A DNA stretch of 64,000 bases, taken from positions 3,936,001 through 4,000,000 of the forward strand of contig NZ_CP021646.1 in the NCBI RefSeq assembly GCF_002208135.1. The letters are read 5' to 3'. Position numbers and translations under genes: made by a program. This stretch comes from Pseudoalteromonas piscicida (lineage in GTDB: Bacteria > Pseudomonadota > Gammaproteobacteria > Enterobacterales > Alteromonadaceae). This document shows, one piece after another, positions 7,936 through 16,353 of the stretch (position 1 is its first letter; every line of letters begins with the position of its first letter). The notes below the pieces were generated by a model. It saw only the letters and a program-made list of their open reading frames with translations. It searched no databases and had not been told where the DNA came from.

Positions 7936-10332
7936 TTACTCATATCGCAAGATCAGGGACGGACGCGTACTCGCGGCTTTAAAGGCGAGGGTAGCCACAG
8001 TCAACCAGGTGATACCGGCAACCACCAAGGCTGCTGCACCATAAACCCACACAGCCTGTTCGATACGGTCATTAAAGTTTGCAAGCCAATCACCAACTAA
8101 CCAATAGGTGATTGGGTAAGCAATCGCGATACTGACAGCCACTAATGTAAGGAACTCTTTAGCTAAAATATTCACAATGCTTAACCGTGACGCACCTAGT
8201 ACTTTGCGCACAGCGACTTCCTTTTGACGACGAACGGTCGCAAAGGATGCCAATCCAAAAGTGCCTAAACAGGTTAAGAATACAGCTAGCGCGGTGAAGA
8301 TAAGTACCACCTTAGAGATACGCTCATCACCACTAAGTACCGCCCTATAACTGTCTGAAAGTAGGTTGATCTCTGGTTCATACACGTTTGCGGTTTTTGC
8401 CAACACACTAATCAGGTCTTGTCTAATCTGTGTTAGATACTGTGGGTTAATCGTTAAGATCACTTCAGATGTTGGATTGAAATAAGTAAACCCTAATAAA
8501 AACATAATATTAGAACTCGCTTCTTGTGCATTCCCCACTTTGACGTCTGCGACGACGCCAACCACTCGCATCTCTACGTTGCGGTCAGTATCTTTGATAG
8601 TTTTGCCAATAATGTTAGCAACATTGCTGTAGCCAGCTTGCTTAGCGACCGACTCGGTAATAATGGTGCCAATTGTGGTTACGCCGTTAACTCGATTTGA
8701 CCAATCACCAGCAAACTCTCGGCTAAAGTCTCGACCTGCAAGTAGCGTCAACCCTAATCCTTTGACTACCTCGTAGCTTGTGCCAATAACCGGCGTTAAG
8801 GATTGCGACTGCTCACCATTTGGCCACGTTGGTACTAGGGTGTTATTAATCGATCGAGTCAGCTGCGTATCTATTACACTGATATGTTCAACGCCCTCAA
8901 TCGCCGCAAACTGCTTAACTAATGATGTTGGCGCTTTTGTAAAAGCCGCTTTAACGGGCACTTCTGAGACCACCAAACGCTGTGTGGTTTCGTAACCAAG
9001 CGGTAAATTTTGCAAATGTGCCAACTGGTACTGTAGCGTTATCGAAGCAATAATTAACCCAACCGCAAGTGCTGCTTGTACAGTTAAAAGACTTTTGCGC
9101 ACCCAAATCGCGGTACTCCCACGCTGTAAATCTCCGCTTAGTACGCGTTTAGCACTAAAAGATGAGATAAAAAATGCAGGATAGAGACCCGCCAACAAAC
9201 CCACGATGACGGCAACCACAACCACCACGACACTAAACATAGATGCATAATCAATACTCAGTTCGCGGCCAATTAAATTGTTGAAACTTGGCAATAGTAG
9301 CTCGACCAAAACACAGGCTATGGTCATTGCAAGCAATGACACGAGTACAGACTCAGATAAAAACTGTGCAACTAATTGCGACTTGCTGGCACCAAGAGCC
9401 TTGCGTACACCCACTTCTTTTGCACGTTTGGTCGACTGTGCAACCGTCATATTAATAAAGTTAAAGCCAGCGATAAGGATCAGCAGCACGCTTAAACCAA
9501 CACAGATCATCACCACTTGCTTTGCACCACCCACTTTCATTTCAAACGGCGACTTTGCAGTAAAGTGAAGCTCCGTTAAGGGGTGTAATTGCAGCGATAA
9601 GCGACCCTTAAAATCACCGAAATAATATTTCTCCGTCAGTGTTTTTTCCAAAGCAGTAACATCTGTTTGCGATGCCAATCGTAAATAGACATAGCTAGAA
9701 GTTATATCCGTATTGACTGGATCATGCTCTACAGACACTAGGTTTTTAAAGCCAAAATGTGTGTTTTCAGGTAAATCTGTAAATACCGCACCTATCGTAT
9801 ATTGGCCGTTTTTATGCTGCAGAGTCTCGCCAACCACGTTCGTGCGGCCAAAAATACGCTTAGCTTCTGAACTACTTAATGCAATGCTATTCGGTACGCT
9901 CATGGCGCGACTTAGGCTACCTGCCACTGTTTTCAAATCGATGAAGTTCTCGATATTTGCAGTTGCGCCATAAAGATCATTGAGTTTAAAACCTTGATTT
10001 TTTACTGTCACATCTACTTCAGCTTCGCGAGTAAACTCCACCATCGTCAGCGCAAAAACCTCTTCAACTTGGCTATATTCAAGTGCTCGAGTGCCATTGA
10101 CGTAATTAAAAACAGGAACGACCCCAAGTCCTAATTGCGAATAGTCTTGTGCAATTCGATACACACGCTCAGCATGAGGCTGTTGGTTATCGTAAGACAG
10201 TTCGTTTTTTGCAAACAGTGCAACCAAAATTGCCGCGGCTAAGCCCACACTAAGCCCAAGTACATTTAAAATAAAATGCTGTTTTTGCTGCTTAAAAGCA
10301 CGCAATGCCGTTATTAGATAATTCACTACCAT
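7936..10332 (-). CDS. MacB-like ABC transporter permease (second of two)
   Basis: A 798-residue protein with the same architecture as its neighbour at 5293-7707: N-terminal helix, MacB_PCD, FtsX block containing KRAKEVGVRKALGASKSQL, second PCD, and a C-terminal FtsX block with RQKEVAVRKVLGASR. These permeases couple cytoplasmic ATP hydrolysis to periplasmic conformational change and to an outer-membrane channel rather than carrying substrate through the membrane. AGAGGTGG lies about 9 bases before the ATG, within the end of the ATPase gene; only 3 bp separate the two genes. The presence of two different permeases with one ATPase suggests a heterodimer. Confidence 0.88.
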   Translation of the reverse strand: MVVNYLITALRAFKQQKQHFILNVLGLSVGLAAAILVALFAKNELSYDNQQPHAERVYRIAQDYSQLGLGVVPVFNYVNGTRALEYSQVEEVFALTMVEFTREAEVDVTVKNQGFKLNDLYGATANIENFIDLKTVAGSLSRAMSVPNSIALSSSEAKRIFGRTNVVGETLQHKNGQYTIGAVFTDLPENTHFGFKNLVSVEHDPVNTDITSSYVYLRLASQTDVTALEKTLTEKYYFGDFKGRLSLQLHPLTELHFTAKSPFEMKVGGAKQVVMICVGLSVLLILIAGFNFINMTVAQSTKRAKEVGVRKALGASKSQLVAQFLSESVLVSLLAMTIACVLVELLLPSFNNLIGRELSIDYASMFSVVVVVVAVIVGLLAGLYPAFFISSFSAKRVLSGDLQRGSTAIWVRKSLLTVQAALAVGLIIASITLQYQLAHLQNLPLGYETTQRLVVSEVPVKAAFTKAPTSLVKQFAAIEGVEHISVIDTQLTRSINNTLVPTWPNGEQSQSLTPVIGTSYEVVKGLGLTLLAGRDFSREFAGDWSNRVNGVTTIGTIITESVAKQAGYSNVANIIGKTIKDTDRNVEMRVVGVVADVKVGNAQEASSNIMFLLGFTYFNPTSEVILTINPQYLTQIRQDLISVLAKTANVYEPEINLLSDSYRAVLSGDERISKVVLIFTALAVFLTCLGTFGLASFATVRRQKEVAVRKVLGASRLSIVNILAKEFLTLVAVSIAIAYPITYWLVGDWLANFNDRIEQAVWVYGAAALVVAGITWLTVATLAFKAASTRPSLILRYE

Positions 10333-10335
10333 CGT

Positions 10336-11043
10336 TTATGCCACCTCTGCTTTTTGTGGTTGCACCACCGTGTTGGCTTTATCTAACATCACTTGGCCAT
10401 CGAGAAGGCGTACAAGTCTATCCGCGTATGACCCCTCTTTTTCTGAGTGCGTTACCATGATCACGGTTGTGCCTTCGCGGTTTAGCTCGCGTAACATCGC
10501 CATGACTTCTTCGCCATTTTTTGAGTCCAAGTTACCCGTTGGCTCATCCGCTAAGATAAGTTTAGGGTTAATAACCAGCGCTCGTGCAACCGCCACACGC
10601 TGCTGCTGACCTCCAGAAAGCTGCTGAGGCAAGTGATCTGCGCGGTGGTCGATGGCGACGCGTTTCAAAATCGCCTCTACGCGCTGTTTGCGTTCACTTT
10701 TAGAGATGTTTTGGTATTGCAGCGGTAGCTCGACATTTTCAAACACGGTCAGCTCATCAATCAGGTTAAAGCTTTGAAATACAAAACCAATAGACGCTTT
10801 ACGTAGCTGTGAGAGCTGCTTTTCGCTATAGCCCGCAATGTCAGTGCCCGCAAACTCAAACTGGCCAGAAGACGGTGAGTCCAGCATTCCAAGAATTGAA
10901 AGTAAGGTAGATTTACCACACCCTGACGGTCCCATGATGGCAATAAACTCTCCCTCATTTACAGTGAGGTTAATATCGTTTAGCGCAGTAGTTTCAACGT
11001 CTTGAGTACGGAATACACGGTTTAGGTTAGTTAGTTTTATCAT
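10336..11043 (-). CDS. MacB/LolD-type ABC transporter ATP-binding protein
   Basis: A 235-residue nucleotide-binding subunit. Walker A is GPSGCGKST (about 38-46), the signature is LSGGQQQRVAVARAL, Walker B is LILADEPTGNLDS, and the switch histidine is in MVTHSE. These are the features of the LolD/MacB exporter class. AAGGA seven bases before the ATG supports the start. It sits between the adaptor gene (10-bp gap) and permease (3-bp gap), so the genes are one transcription unit. Confidence 0.93.
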   Translation of the reverse strand: MIKLTNLNRVFRTQDVETTALNDINLTVNEGEFIAIMGPSGCGKSTLLSILGMLDSPSSGQFEFAGTDIAGYSEKQLSQLRKASIGFVFQSFNLIDELTVFENVELPLQYQNISKSERKQRVEAILKRVAIDHRADHLPQQLSGGQQQRVAVARALVINPKLILADEPTGNLDSKNGEEVMAMLRELNREGTTVIMVTHSEKEGSYADRLVRLLDGQVMLDKANTVVQPQKAEVA

Positions 11044-11053
11044 TGTTATATCC

Positions 11054-12307
11054 TTAGAAATTGAGTTGTTGCGCTTTGTCGAAGTTGCTATAGCTTGAGG
11101 TGATCACTTGCTCACCTTGTGATAAGCCATCTAACACTTCGTAATAATCTTGATTCTTTTTACCTAAGCGAATGTCACGACGCTCGGCGGTTTTGCCATC
11201 ACTTGCCAACACGTATACCCAATTACCGCCAGAACTTGTAAAAAAGGCACCGCGTTTTAGCAATAAGGCATTTTCTTTGTTACCGCCAAGCATCAGTTCT
11301 ACCTCTATGCTTTGGCCGCGTTTAATGTCGCTTTGGCCGCTTGGTAATGCCACTTCTACCTGAAATTGTGATTGCGTTACACGGCTATCAATTTTGCTCA
11401 CCTTGGCACTGACTAAGCCACTGTCTAACATCACATTCACTGCCATATCTGGTTGTACTTGATTTAAATAAAACTCATCAAGGCGGACAACCAACTTGTA
11501 TTCATTCGGAATGTCAATTTGGCCCAACCGTGCCCCTTTACTCTTTGACTCACCGATTTCAACATCCAGCTCACTCAAGTAACCCGATACAGGGGCTTTG
11601 ATCAGCAGGTTTTCGAGGTTTTTACGCGCAAATTGCAAGTTCTTCTGTAACATCTCAGCACTGTCTTCTAGCTGTTCTACTTGCACTTTACGAATTGAAT
11701 TTTCCTGCGCTTGGCGCTCTAACGTCAGCTCCTTTCGGGCCTTGTAATACTGTAAATCGTCCTCGATTTCAGACAATCTGTCGGTTGCCAGCACGCCTTT
11801 TTCAACGAGTGGCTTGGATTGCTTATAACGGCGTTCCAAATGGCTAATTTGTAAGTCAATTTCTAGTAAATCACGGCGTAAATTAAGACGACTGGTCTCC
11901 ATCGTCATTTGGGTGTTTCGTAGGAAGTTAAGCTGCTCTGTCACTTGTGCTTCACGGCTCATCACGTCTAGCTGTAAACTGGTATTGCTCAATCTCACTA
12001 ATGGCTGACCCGCCTCAACAAATTCACCTTGCTCTACTAAGCGCTCTTCCACTTGACCACCCGCGATGGTATCTAAGTAAATCGTGGTTTTTGGTACGAC
12101 TTGACCACGTAAGCTTAATGCGTCCACAAACGCCCCTTTGCTTACGGTACTCACCGTTAGGCTACTCAGCGCGAGATTTTGACTCCGACCTGAAGAGGCA
12201 GTGTTATTGAATGCCAGTGCCGCTGCTGCAATACTCAGAAGTACACCACCTGCCACTGATTTTTTAAGATGTTTTTGCAATCCTGAACGTTCTATTTTCT
12301 TATCCAT
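11054..12307 (-). CDS. Periplasmic adaptor protein (HlyD/MacA-like) of the efflux operon
   Basis: A membrane-fusion protein of about 417 residues: short cytoplasmic start MDKKIERSGLQKHL, one hydrophobic anchor (VAGGVLLSIAAAALAF), a lipoyl-like half motif, a long coiled-coil hairpin rich in E, R, Q and L, then beta-barrel and membrane-proximal domains (ending KAQQLNF). It would link the MacB-like permeases to an outer-membrane TolC-type channel, which is not encoded here. The frame is open to a TTG at 12373, but that codon lies inside the -12 box of the sigma-54 promoter described at 12365-12382, so it cannot be in the transcript. The ATG at 12307 is the sensible start. Confidence 0.88.
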   Translation of the reverse strand: MDKKIERSGLQKHLKKSVAGGVLLSIAAAALAFNNTASSGRSQNLALSSLTVSTVSKGAFVDALSLRGQVVPKTTIYLDTIAGGQVEERLVEQGEFVEAGQPLVRLSNTSLQLDVMSREAQVTEQLNFLRNTQMTMETSRLNLRRDLLEIDLQISHLERRYKQSKPLVEKGVLATDRLSEIEDDLQYYKARKELTLERQAQENSIRKVQVEQLEDSAEMLQKNLQFARKNLENLLIKAPVSGYLSELDVEIGESKSKGARLGQIDIPNEYKLVVRLDEFYLNQVQPDMAVNVMLDSGLVSAKVSKIDSRVTQSQFQVEVALPSGQSDIKRGQSIEVELMLGGNKENALLLKRGAFFTSSGGNWVYVLASDGKTAERRDIRLGKKNQDYYEVLDGLSQGEQVITSSYSNFDKAQQLNF

Positions 12308-12364
12308 AATCACGCCACTTGTTGTTAGTCGGTTAAATCGTTTTATCGAATATGTATGACTAAT

Positions 12365-12382
12365 ATCAAGCACCGTGCCAAG
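12365..12382 (-). promoter_or_regulatory. Sigma-54 (RpoN) promoter of the efflux operon
   Basis: The minus strand reads TTGGCACGGTGCTTGAT, against the consensus YTGGCACGrNNNTTGCW: the -24 GG element is perfect and the -12 element has TTGA for TTGC, with correct spacing. Transcription would start about 45-50 bp before the adaptor ATG at 12307. The facing gene encodes a sigma-54 activator, which makes the assignment coherent. Confidence 0.75.
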
Positions 12383-12443
12383 GTTTATTTTTTCAATAAA
12401 TACAATGCATTAGTATCAAACCCTTATATTCAAAGAATAATAA

Positions 12444-12495
12444 GTGTCCGGAAATAGAACACATCAAAAATAACAAAGTGTCCATAAATGAACAC
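12444..12495. promoter_or_regulatory. Two enhancer-like palindromes for the sigma-54 activator
   Basis: GTGTCC-7nt-GAACAC (12444-12462) and GTGTCC-6nt-GAACAC (12478-12495) are two copies of one imperfect palindrome whose centres are about 33 bp apart, close to three helical turns. They lie 70-130 bp upstream of the sigma-54 promoter on the minus strand and just before the activator gene on the plus strand. This is the usual layout for an NtrC-type activator that drives the operon and may control its own gene. Confidence 0.65.
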
Positions 12496-12556
12496 TTTTC
12501 GTAGACGAGATCTAAACGATTGCGGTACGCTAAAAGAAAAATAAAGCGATCAGGAT

Positions 12557-13969
12557 ATGAAGCAGGAAGGCACCATATTAATTGTCGACGACAACAGCGA
12601 TATATTAATTGCAGCAAAGCTTTTGCTAAAAAAGCATTACCAAACCATCATCACCACAGATAACCCCTTTGATATAGAAGCGCAGATTGCATCCCAGCAA
12701 ATAGATGTGATCTTGCTTGATATGAACTTTAGCCAAGATGCCATTAGTGGCAAAGAAGGCTTTTATTGGTTAAAGAAAATTGTCGAACAAGATCCAAGCA
12801 TCGTAGTATTGTTAATGACCGCCTATAGTGACATTCAGCTTGCCGTTGACGCAATAAAAGCAGGAGCAGCCGACTTTATCGCTAAGCCTTGGCAAAATGA
12901 CCAACTACTCGGTGCGGTTGCTGCCGCATTTGCTCATGCCAAAGACAAACAGCAGGTTGGTAAGCTCACTCGTCAGACGCAAGGGTTAAATCAGGCACTC
13001 AATCAATCTAGTGGTAGCCATCAATTTGCTTTTTTAGGTCAAAGCCCGGCCATGCAAAAGGTATTTAGTACCATAGAACGCGCGGCGCTCACCGATGCCA
13101 ATATTTTGATCACCGGCGAAAGTGGCACGGGCAAAGAGCTCGCCGCCCACGCCATTCATCAGGCGAGTATGCGCCGCGACAATACCTTTATCAGCCTAGA
13201 CATGGGTTCTATCTCCGAAAGTTTGTTTGAAAGCGAATTGTTTGGTCATAAAAAAGGGGCGTTTACCGATGCGAAAAGCGATAAGGTAGGCCGCTTTGAA
13301 CTCGCACACGAGGGGAGCTTGTTTTTGGACGAATTGGGCAACCTGCCAATGAGCCAACAAACAACGCTACTTGCAGCGCTACAAAATCGGCAAGTCACTC
13401 CAGTGGGTGGCAACAAGCCCATTTCAGTGGACATACGGCTTATCTGTGCCACCAACGACAATCTGCAAAAGGCGGTTGATGAAGGCCGTTTTAGGCAAGA
13501 TTTATTATATCGAATCAATACCATAGAGATCCGTCTGCCACCGCTTCGCGAGCGTGCCGAGGATATTCCATTGCTCGTAAACTACTACCTCGAGCACTTT
13601 TGCCACAAGTATAAAAGGCAGCTTGAGGTAAACCCTGTGGATATGCAAAGCCTGCAAACCTACCCGTGGCCCGGCAATGTCAGGGAGCTCGCACATGCTA
13701 TCGAGCGCGCGGTGATCTTAAGCGAAAGCGAGTTTTTAGATATCAGCACTGTGATTGGCACTAATCCCACAGCGGCGCAAGCCGGTAAGGAGGATACCTC
13801 GGACACCAATACACTCACTTTTGAAGGCACTTTCAACCTTGAAGAGATTGAACAACGTACGGTGCGTGCAGCGCTCAAGTATTATCAAGGCAATGTATCA
13901 AACGCTGCCAAAGCGCTCGGACTAACCCGAGGGGCGATGTATCGTCGCTTAGAAAAGTACGATTTGTAG
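12557..13969 (+). CDS. Sigma-54-dependent response regulator (NtrC family)
   Basis: The 470-residue protein has three parts. The receiver has acidic pair D11-D12, phospho-acceptor D55 (ILLDMNF) and K110 (IAKPW). The AAA+ domain shows Walker A GESGTGKE (about 187-194), the sigma-54 contact loop GAFTDA (about 234-239) and Walker B LFLDELGN. The C-terminal Fis-type helix-turn-helix is AAKALGLTRGAMYRRLEKY. It should activate the divergent efflux operon from the palindromes at 12444-12495 when phosphorylated by the kinase encoded next, 11 bp downstream. The ribosome site AGGA is unusually close to the ATG. Confidence 0.93.
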   Translation: MKQEGTILIVDDNSDILIAAKLLLKKHYQTIITTDNPFDIEAQIASQQIDVILLDMNFSQDAISGKEGFYWLKKIVEQDPSIVVLLMTAYSDIQLAVDAIKAGAADFIAKPWQNDQLLGAVAAAFAHAKDKQQVGKLTRQTQGLNQALNQSSGSHQFAFLGQSPAMQKVFSTIERAALTDANILITGESGTGKELAAHAIHQASMRRDNTFISLDMGSISESLFESELFGHKKGAFTDAKSDKVGRFELAHEGSLFLDELGNLPMSQQTTLLAALQNRQVTPVGGNKPISVDIRLICATNDNLQKAVDEGRFRQDLLYRINTIEIRLPPLRERAEDIPLLVNYYLEHFCHKYKRQLEVNPVDMQSLQTYPWPGNVRELAHAIERAVILSESEFLDISTVIGTNPTAAQAGKEDTSDTNTLTFEGTFNLEEIEQRTVRAALKYYQGNVSNAAKALGLTRGAMYRRLEKYDL

Positions 13970-13980
13970 GAAGTGAAGAA

Positions 13981-15306
13981 ATGACACGCCTTGCTCACCA
14001 CCCCACCCTTGTTTTTTTCTTTACTATTATTAGCCTAGTAATTTCCAATGGGCTCTCGCTATATTTGTATATACAAGGTGGCTTTTCGGCAACTTGGCTG
14101 TTGATCACCCTTATTACCATCGCGTTTATTTCAACCTTATACTTTCAATTTAACAAGCAAAACAAGCATATGGAGTTTGTGCTTAAATCTTTAGCCAATG
14201 GCGACAGTTCCTTAGGGCTGAGCCAACATCATCCTATGCGGCAGCACTTAGAAGAAATTAAAACGCGGATCCAAAGCGCTAGATTAACAGCAGAGCAGCA
14301 GGCTCACTTTTTACAAACCTTGTTAGTGCATATCGACTTAGCGGTTCTGGTGTTCGACAGCCAAGGCAACGTTATTGAATCAAACCCCGCGGTAACCCGT
14401 CTACTCGGTAAACCCATTAATCACAGTGGAGACTTAGACCATCTAGCGCCACTGATTAATGAATGCGATAACAGTTTGAAAACGATAGCAAACTGGCAAA
14501 ATGGCGAGCAACAAGATAACTTGTCTATACAAATAACGTCGGCACAGATCCAAGGGCAAATTCGTAAAATTGTCACCTTACAATCCATTCGTGATGCATT
14601 ACAAAACAAAGAGCAGCAAGCCTATAAACGCCTCACCAAAGTGCTTACGCACGAGGTGGCTAACTCTATCACGCCACTGTCATCCATTGCGCAAACCTGT
14701 GAAGGGCTATTGCCTGATACATTGAGTTTTGACGATGAAGAAGACAAACAGGACCTAGCCTTAGCACTACAAACACTGGCAAAACGCACTGAGTATTTAG
14801 GCGCTTTTATCGCTCGTTTTAGAACGGTGAGCAATTTACCAAGCCCAGCGCTGCAACCTGCCCAGCTTGCGCCGCTGGTAGAGGGCATTTATCAGTTGCA
14901 TCAACAAAGCTGTCATCAAGCGAAAATAGACCTACAGCTTGATATTAGCCACTCGCAACTGGTGATGTTAGACACAGCTCAGATTGAGCAAGTGCTTATT
15001 AACTTAACCAAAAATGCCATTGAAGCGGTGCAACAGCGCAATGACGAAGACCTGCGAAACACACGCCAAGTGGTGTTAAAGACCGGCGCGAATAACGCGG
15101 GCCAGCACTATATAGAAATAAGCGACAATGGTCCTGGCATCGCCGAACATGTCGTAGACATGATTTTCGTGCCGTTTTTTACCACTAAAAAACAAGGATC
15201 AGGGATCGGCTTAAGTCTCTCCAGGCAAATTATGATTAATCATGGCGGTGACTTAATTTATCTTAGGCGCGAACAAGGCGCATGCTTCAGATGCGTGTTT
15301 GGTTAA
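13981..15306 (+). CDS. Sensor histidine kinase partner of the sigma-54 regulator
   Basis: A 441-residue inner-membrane kinase: two N-terminal helices (about 10-30 and 36-56) with almost no periplasmic loop, a PAS-like segment (about 108-200, LAVLVFDSQGNVIESNP), H box LTHEVANSITP (H224), N box LINLTKNAIEAV, and G boxes DNGPGIAE and GSGIGLSLSR. The tiny periplasmic loop suggests it senses a membrane or cytoplasmic signal, or the pump itself. AGGAAG eight bases upstream supports the start. It forms an operon with the response regulator. The gap to the next gene (15307-15437) has a short palindrome AGGCTAG/CTAGCCT at 15361-15376 and no gene. Confidence 0.92.
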   Translation: MTRLAHHPTLVFFFTIISLVISNGLSLYLYIQGGFSATWLLITLITIAFISTLYFQFNKQNKHMEFVLKSLANGDSSLGLSQHHPMRQHLEEIKTRIQSARLTAEQQAHFLQTLLVHIDLAVLVFDSQGNVIESNPAVTRLLGKPINHSGDLDHLAPLINECDNSLKTIANWQNGEQQDNLSIQITSAQIQGQIRKIVTLQSIRDALQNKEQQAYKRLTKVLTHEVANSITPLSSIAQTCEGLLPDTLSFDDEEDKQDLALALQTLAKRTEYLGAFIARFRTVSNLPSPALQPAQLAPLVEGIYQLHQQSCHQAKIDLQLDISHSQLVMLDTAQIEQVLINLTKNAIEAVQQRNDEDLRNTRQVVLKTGANNAGQHYIEISDNGPGIAEHVVDMIFVPFFTTKKQGSGIGLSLSRQIMINHGGDLIYLRREQGACFRCVFG

Positions 15307-15437
15307 CTAACTTGAGCTTTGCTTAGGGGCTTATCTTTAGTTCAAGGCAAATAAGACTAGAGGCTAGGTCTAGCCTTGAGGATTTGTGAACTTATAAAAA
15401 ATCGGTAAACTAGAAGTATCTAATTTAGGAAAAGTTC

Positions 15438-16214
15438 GTGCACACCGTATACAAAGCTATTCTTACTATTACCGGAGTTGGCTGGACTGCCGTCATCATA
15501 TTTTTAACCGCTATCGACCTGCTGCACGATTGGGTTGAAGTAGAAAGTGAACGGCTGAATAACCCTATCTGGTGGGCCTTGCAGGAGTGGGGACTTTGGT
15601 ATATTTACACACCAATACTCTTCTTATGGCTAAATGAACTCAGTCAACAGAATAAGGTATGTTGGCGCGATTACCTTGTTTGCTGCTCGGCTTTATTCGT
15701 GCTGAGTATGTCTATACAAGCCGGATTCGACTACCTCGTTTATCGAGATGATATTCCCTATACCTTGTATTATTTTGCGCCATTACATCCGCTGGTGATC
15801 TACGTATGTTTTATGATTTGGTACAAGTTTATCCGTATTGAAACCAGCGAAGAAAACAATAGCGCCATGATAAACCAACGCTTACTTGTGGATTTAGGCG
15901 GCGATAAATCATTTATACAGATCAAAGACATCGTGCACATCGTGGCCGCCAGAAACTATGTTGAAATTCACACCGAGTCACACCAATACCTCAAGCGAGC
16001 AACCCTATCTCAGTTTGAGGCCATGCTGCCAACCGATATGTTTGTGCGCACCCACCGCTCTTATTTGGTTAACCTGGCCTATGTTGAACGTATCATCACC
16101 AAAGCTTCTGGTAATGCCATCATCAAGTTATCAACGGGCGCGCAAATTAGCCTGAGTAAAGGTTACAAGAAAGCACTAAAGTCACGCTTTGATATGCTTT
16201 CTCAAGCTGCATAA
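15438..16214 (+). CDS. Membrane-anchored LytTR transcriptional regulator
   Basis: A 258-residue protein starting at a GTG with AGGAAAAG upstream (15428-15435). Four hydrophobic segments fill the first half (for example TITGVGWTAVIIFLTAI and DYLVCCSALFVLSM). The C-terminal about 100 residues are a LytTR DNA-binding domain, with the typical VAARNYVEIHTE, MFVRTHRSYLVNL and LSKGYKKALKSRF segments. There is no receiver domain, so the membrane part is presumably the sensor. The next gene, on the same strand 139 bp downstream, is an outer-membrane receptor-like protein and a plausible target. That gap shows no other feature. Confidence 0.88.
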   Translation: MHTVYKAILTITGVGWTAVIIFLTAIDLLHDWVEVESERLNNPIWWALQEWGLWYIYTPILFLWLNELSQQNKVCWRDYLVCCSALFVLSMSIQAGFDYLVYRDDIPYTLYYFAPLHPLVIYVCFMIWYKFIRIETSEENNSAMINQRLLVDLGGDKSFIQIKDIVHIVAARNYVEIHTESHQYLKRATLSQFEAMLPTDMFVRTHRSYLVNLAYVERIITKASGNAIIKLSTGAQISLSKGYKKALKSRFDMLSQAA

Positions 16215-16353
16215 CACCAGCGAGCGATGTGAACCCGCTCACGGTTTCCCGTCGATCCGTCCCATAGAACCACCTTACGTACCTAATAATTTGTTTTATC
16301 TGCTTTTTTATTTTTAATAGCGCAATGGAGAGCTTTTTATTCAAAGAGGAACA

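Noticed and set aside
12308..12373. Longer adaptor protein starting at TTG 12373
   Set aside because: That codon overlaps the -12 element of the sigma-54 promoter, so it would lie upstream of the transcription start.
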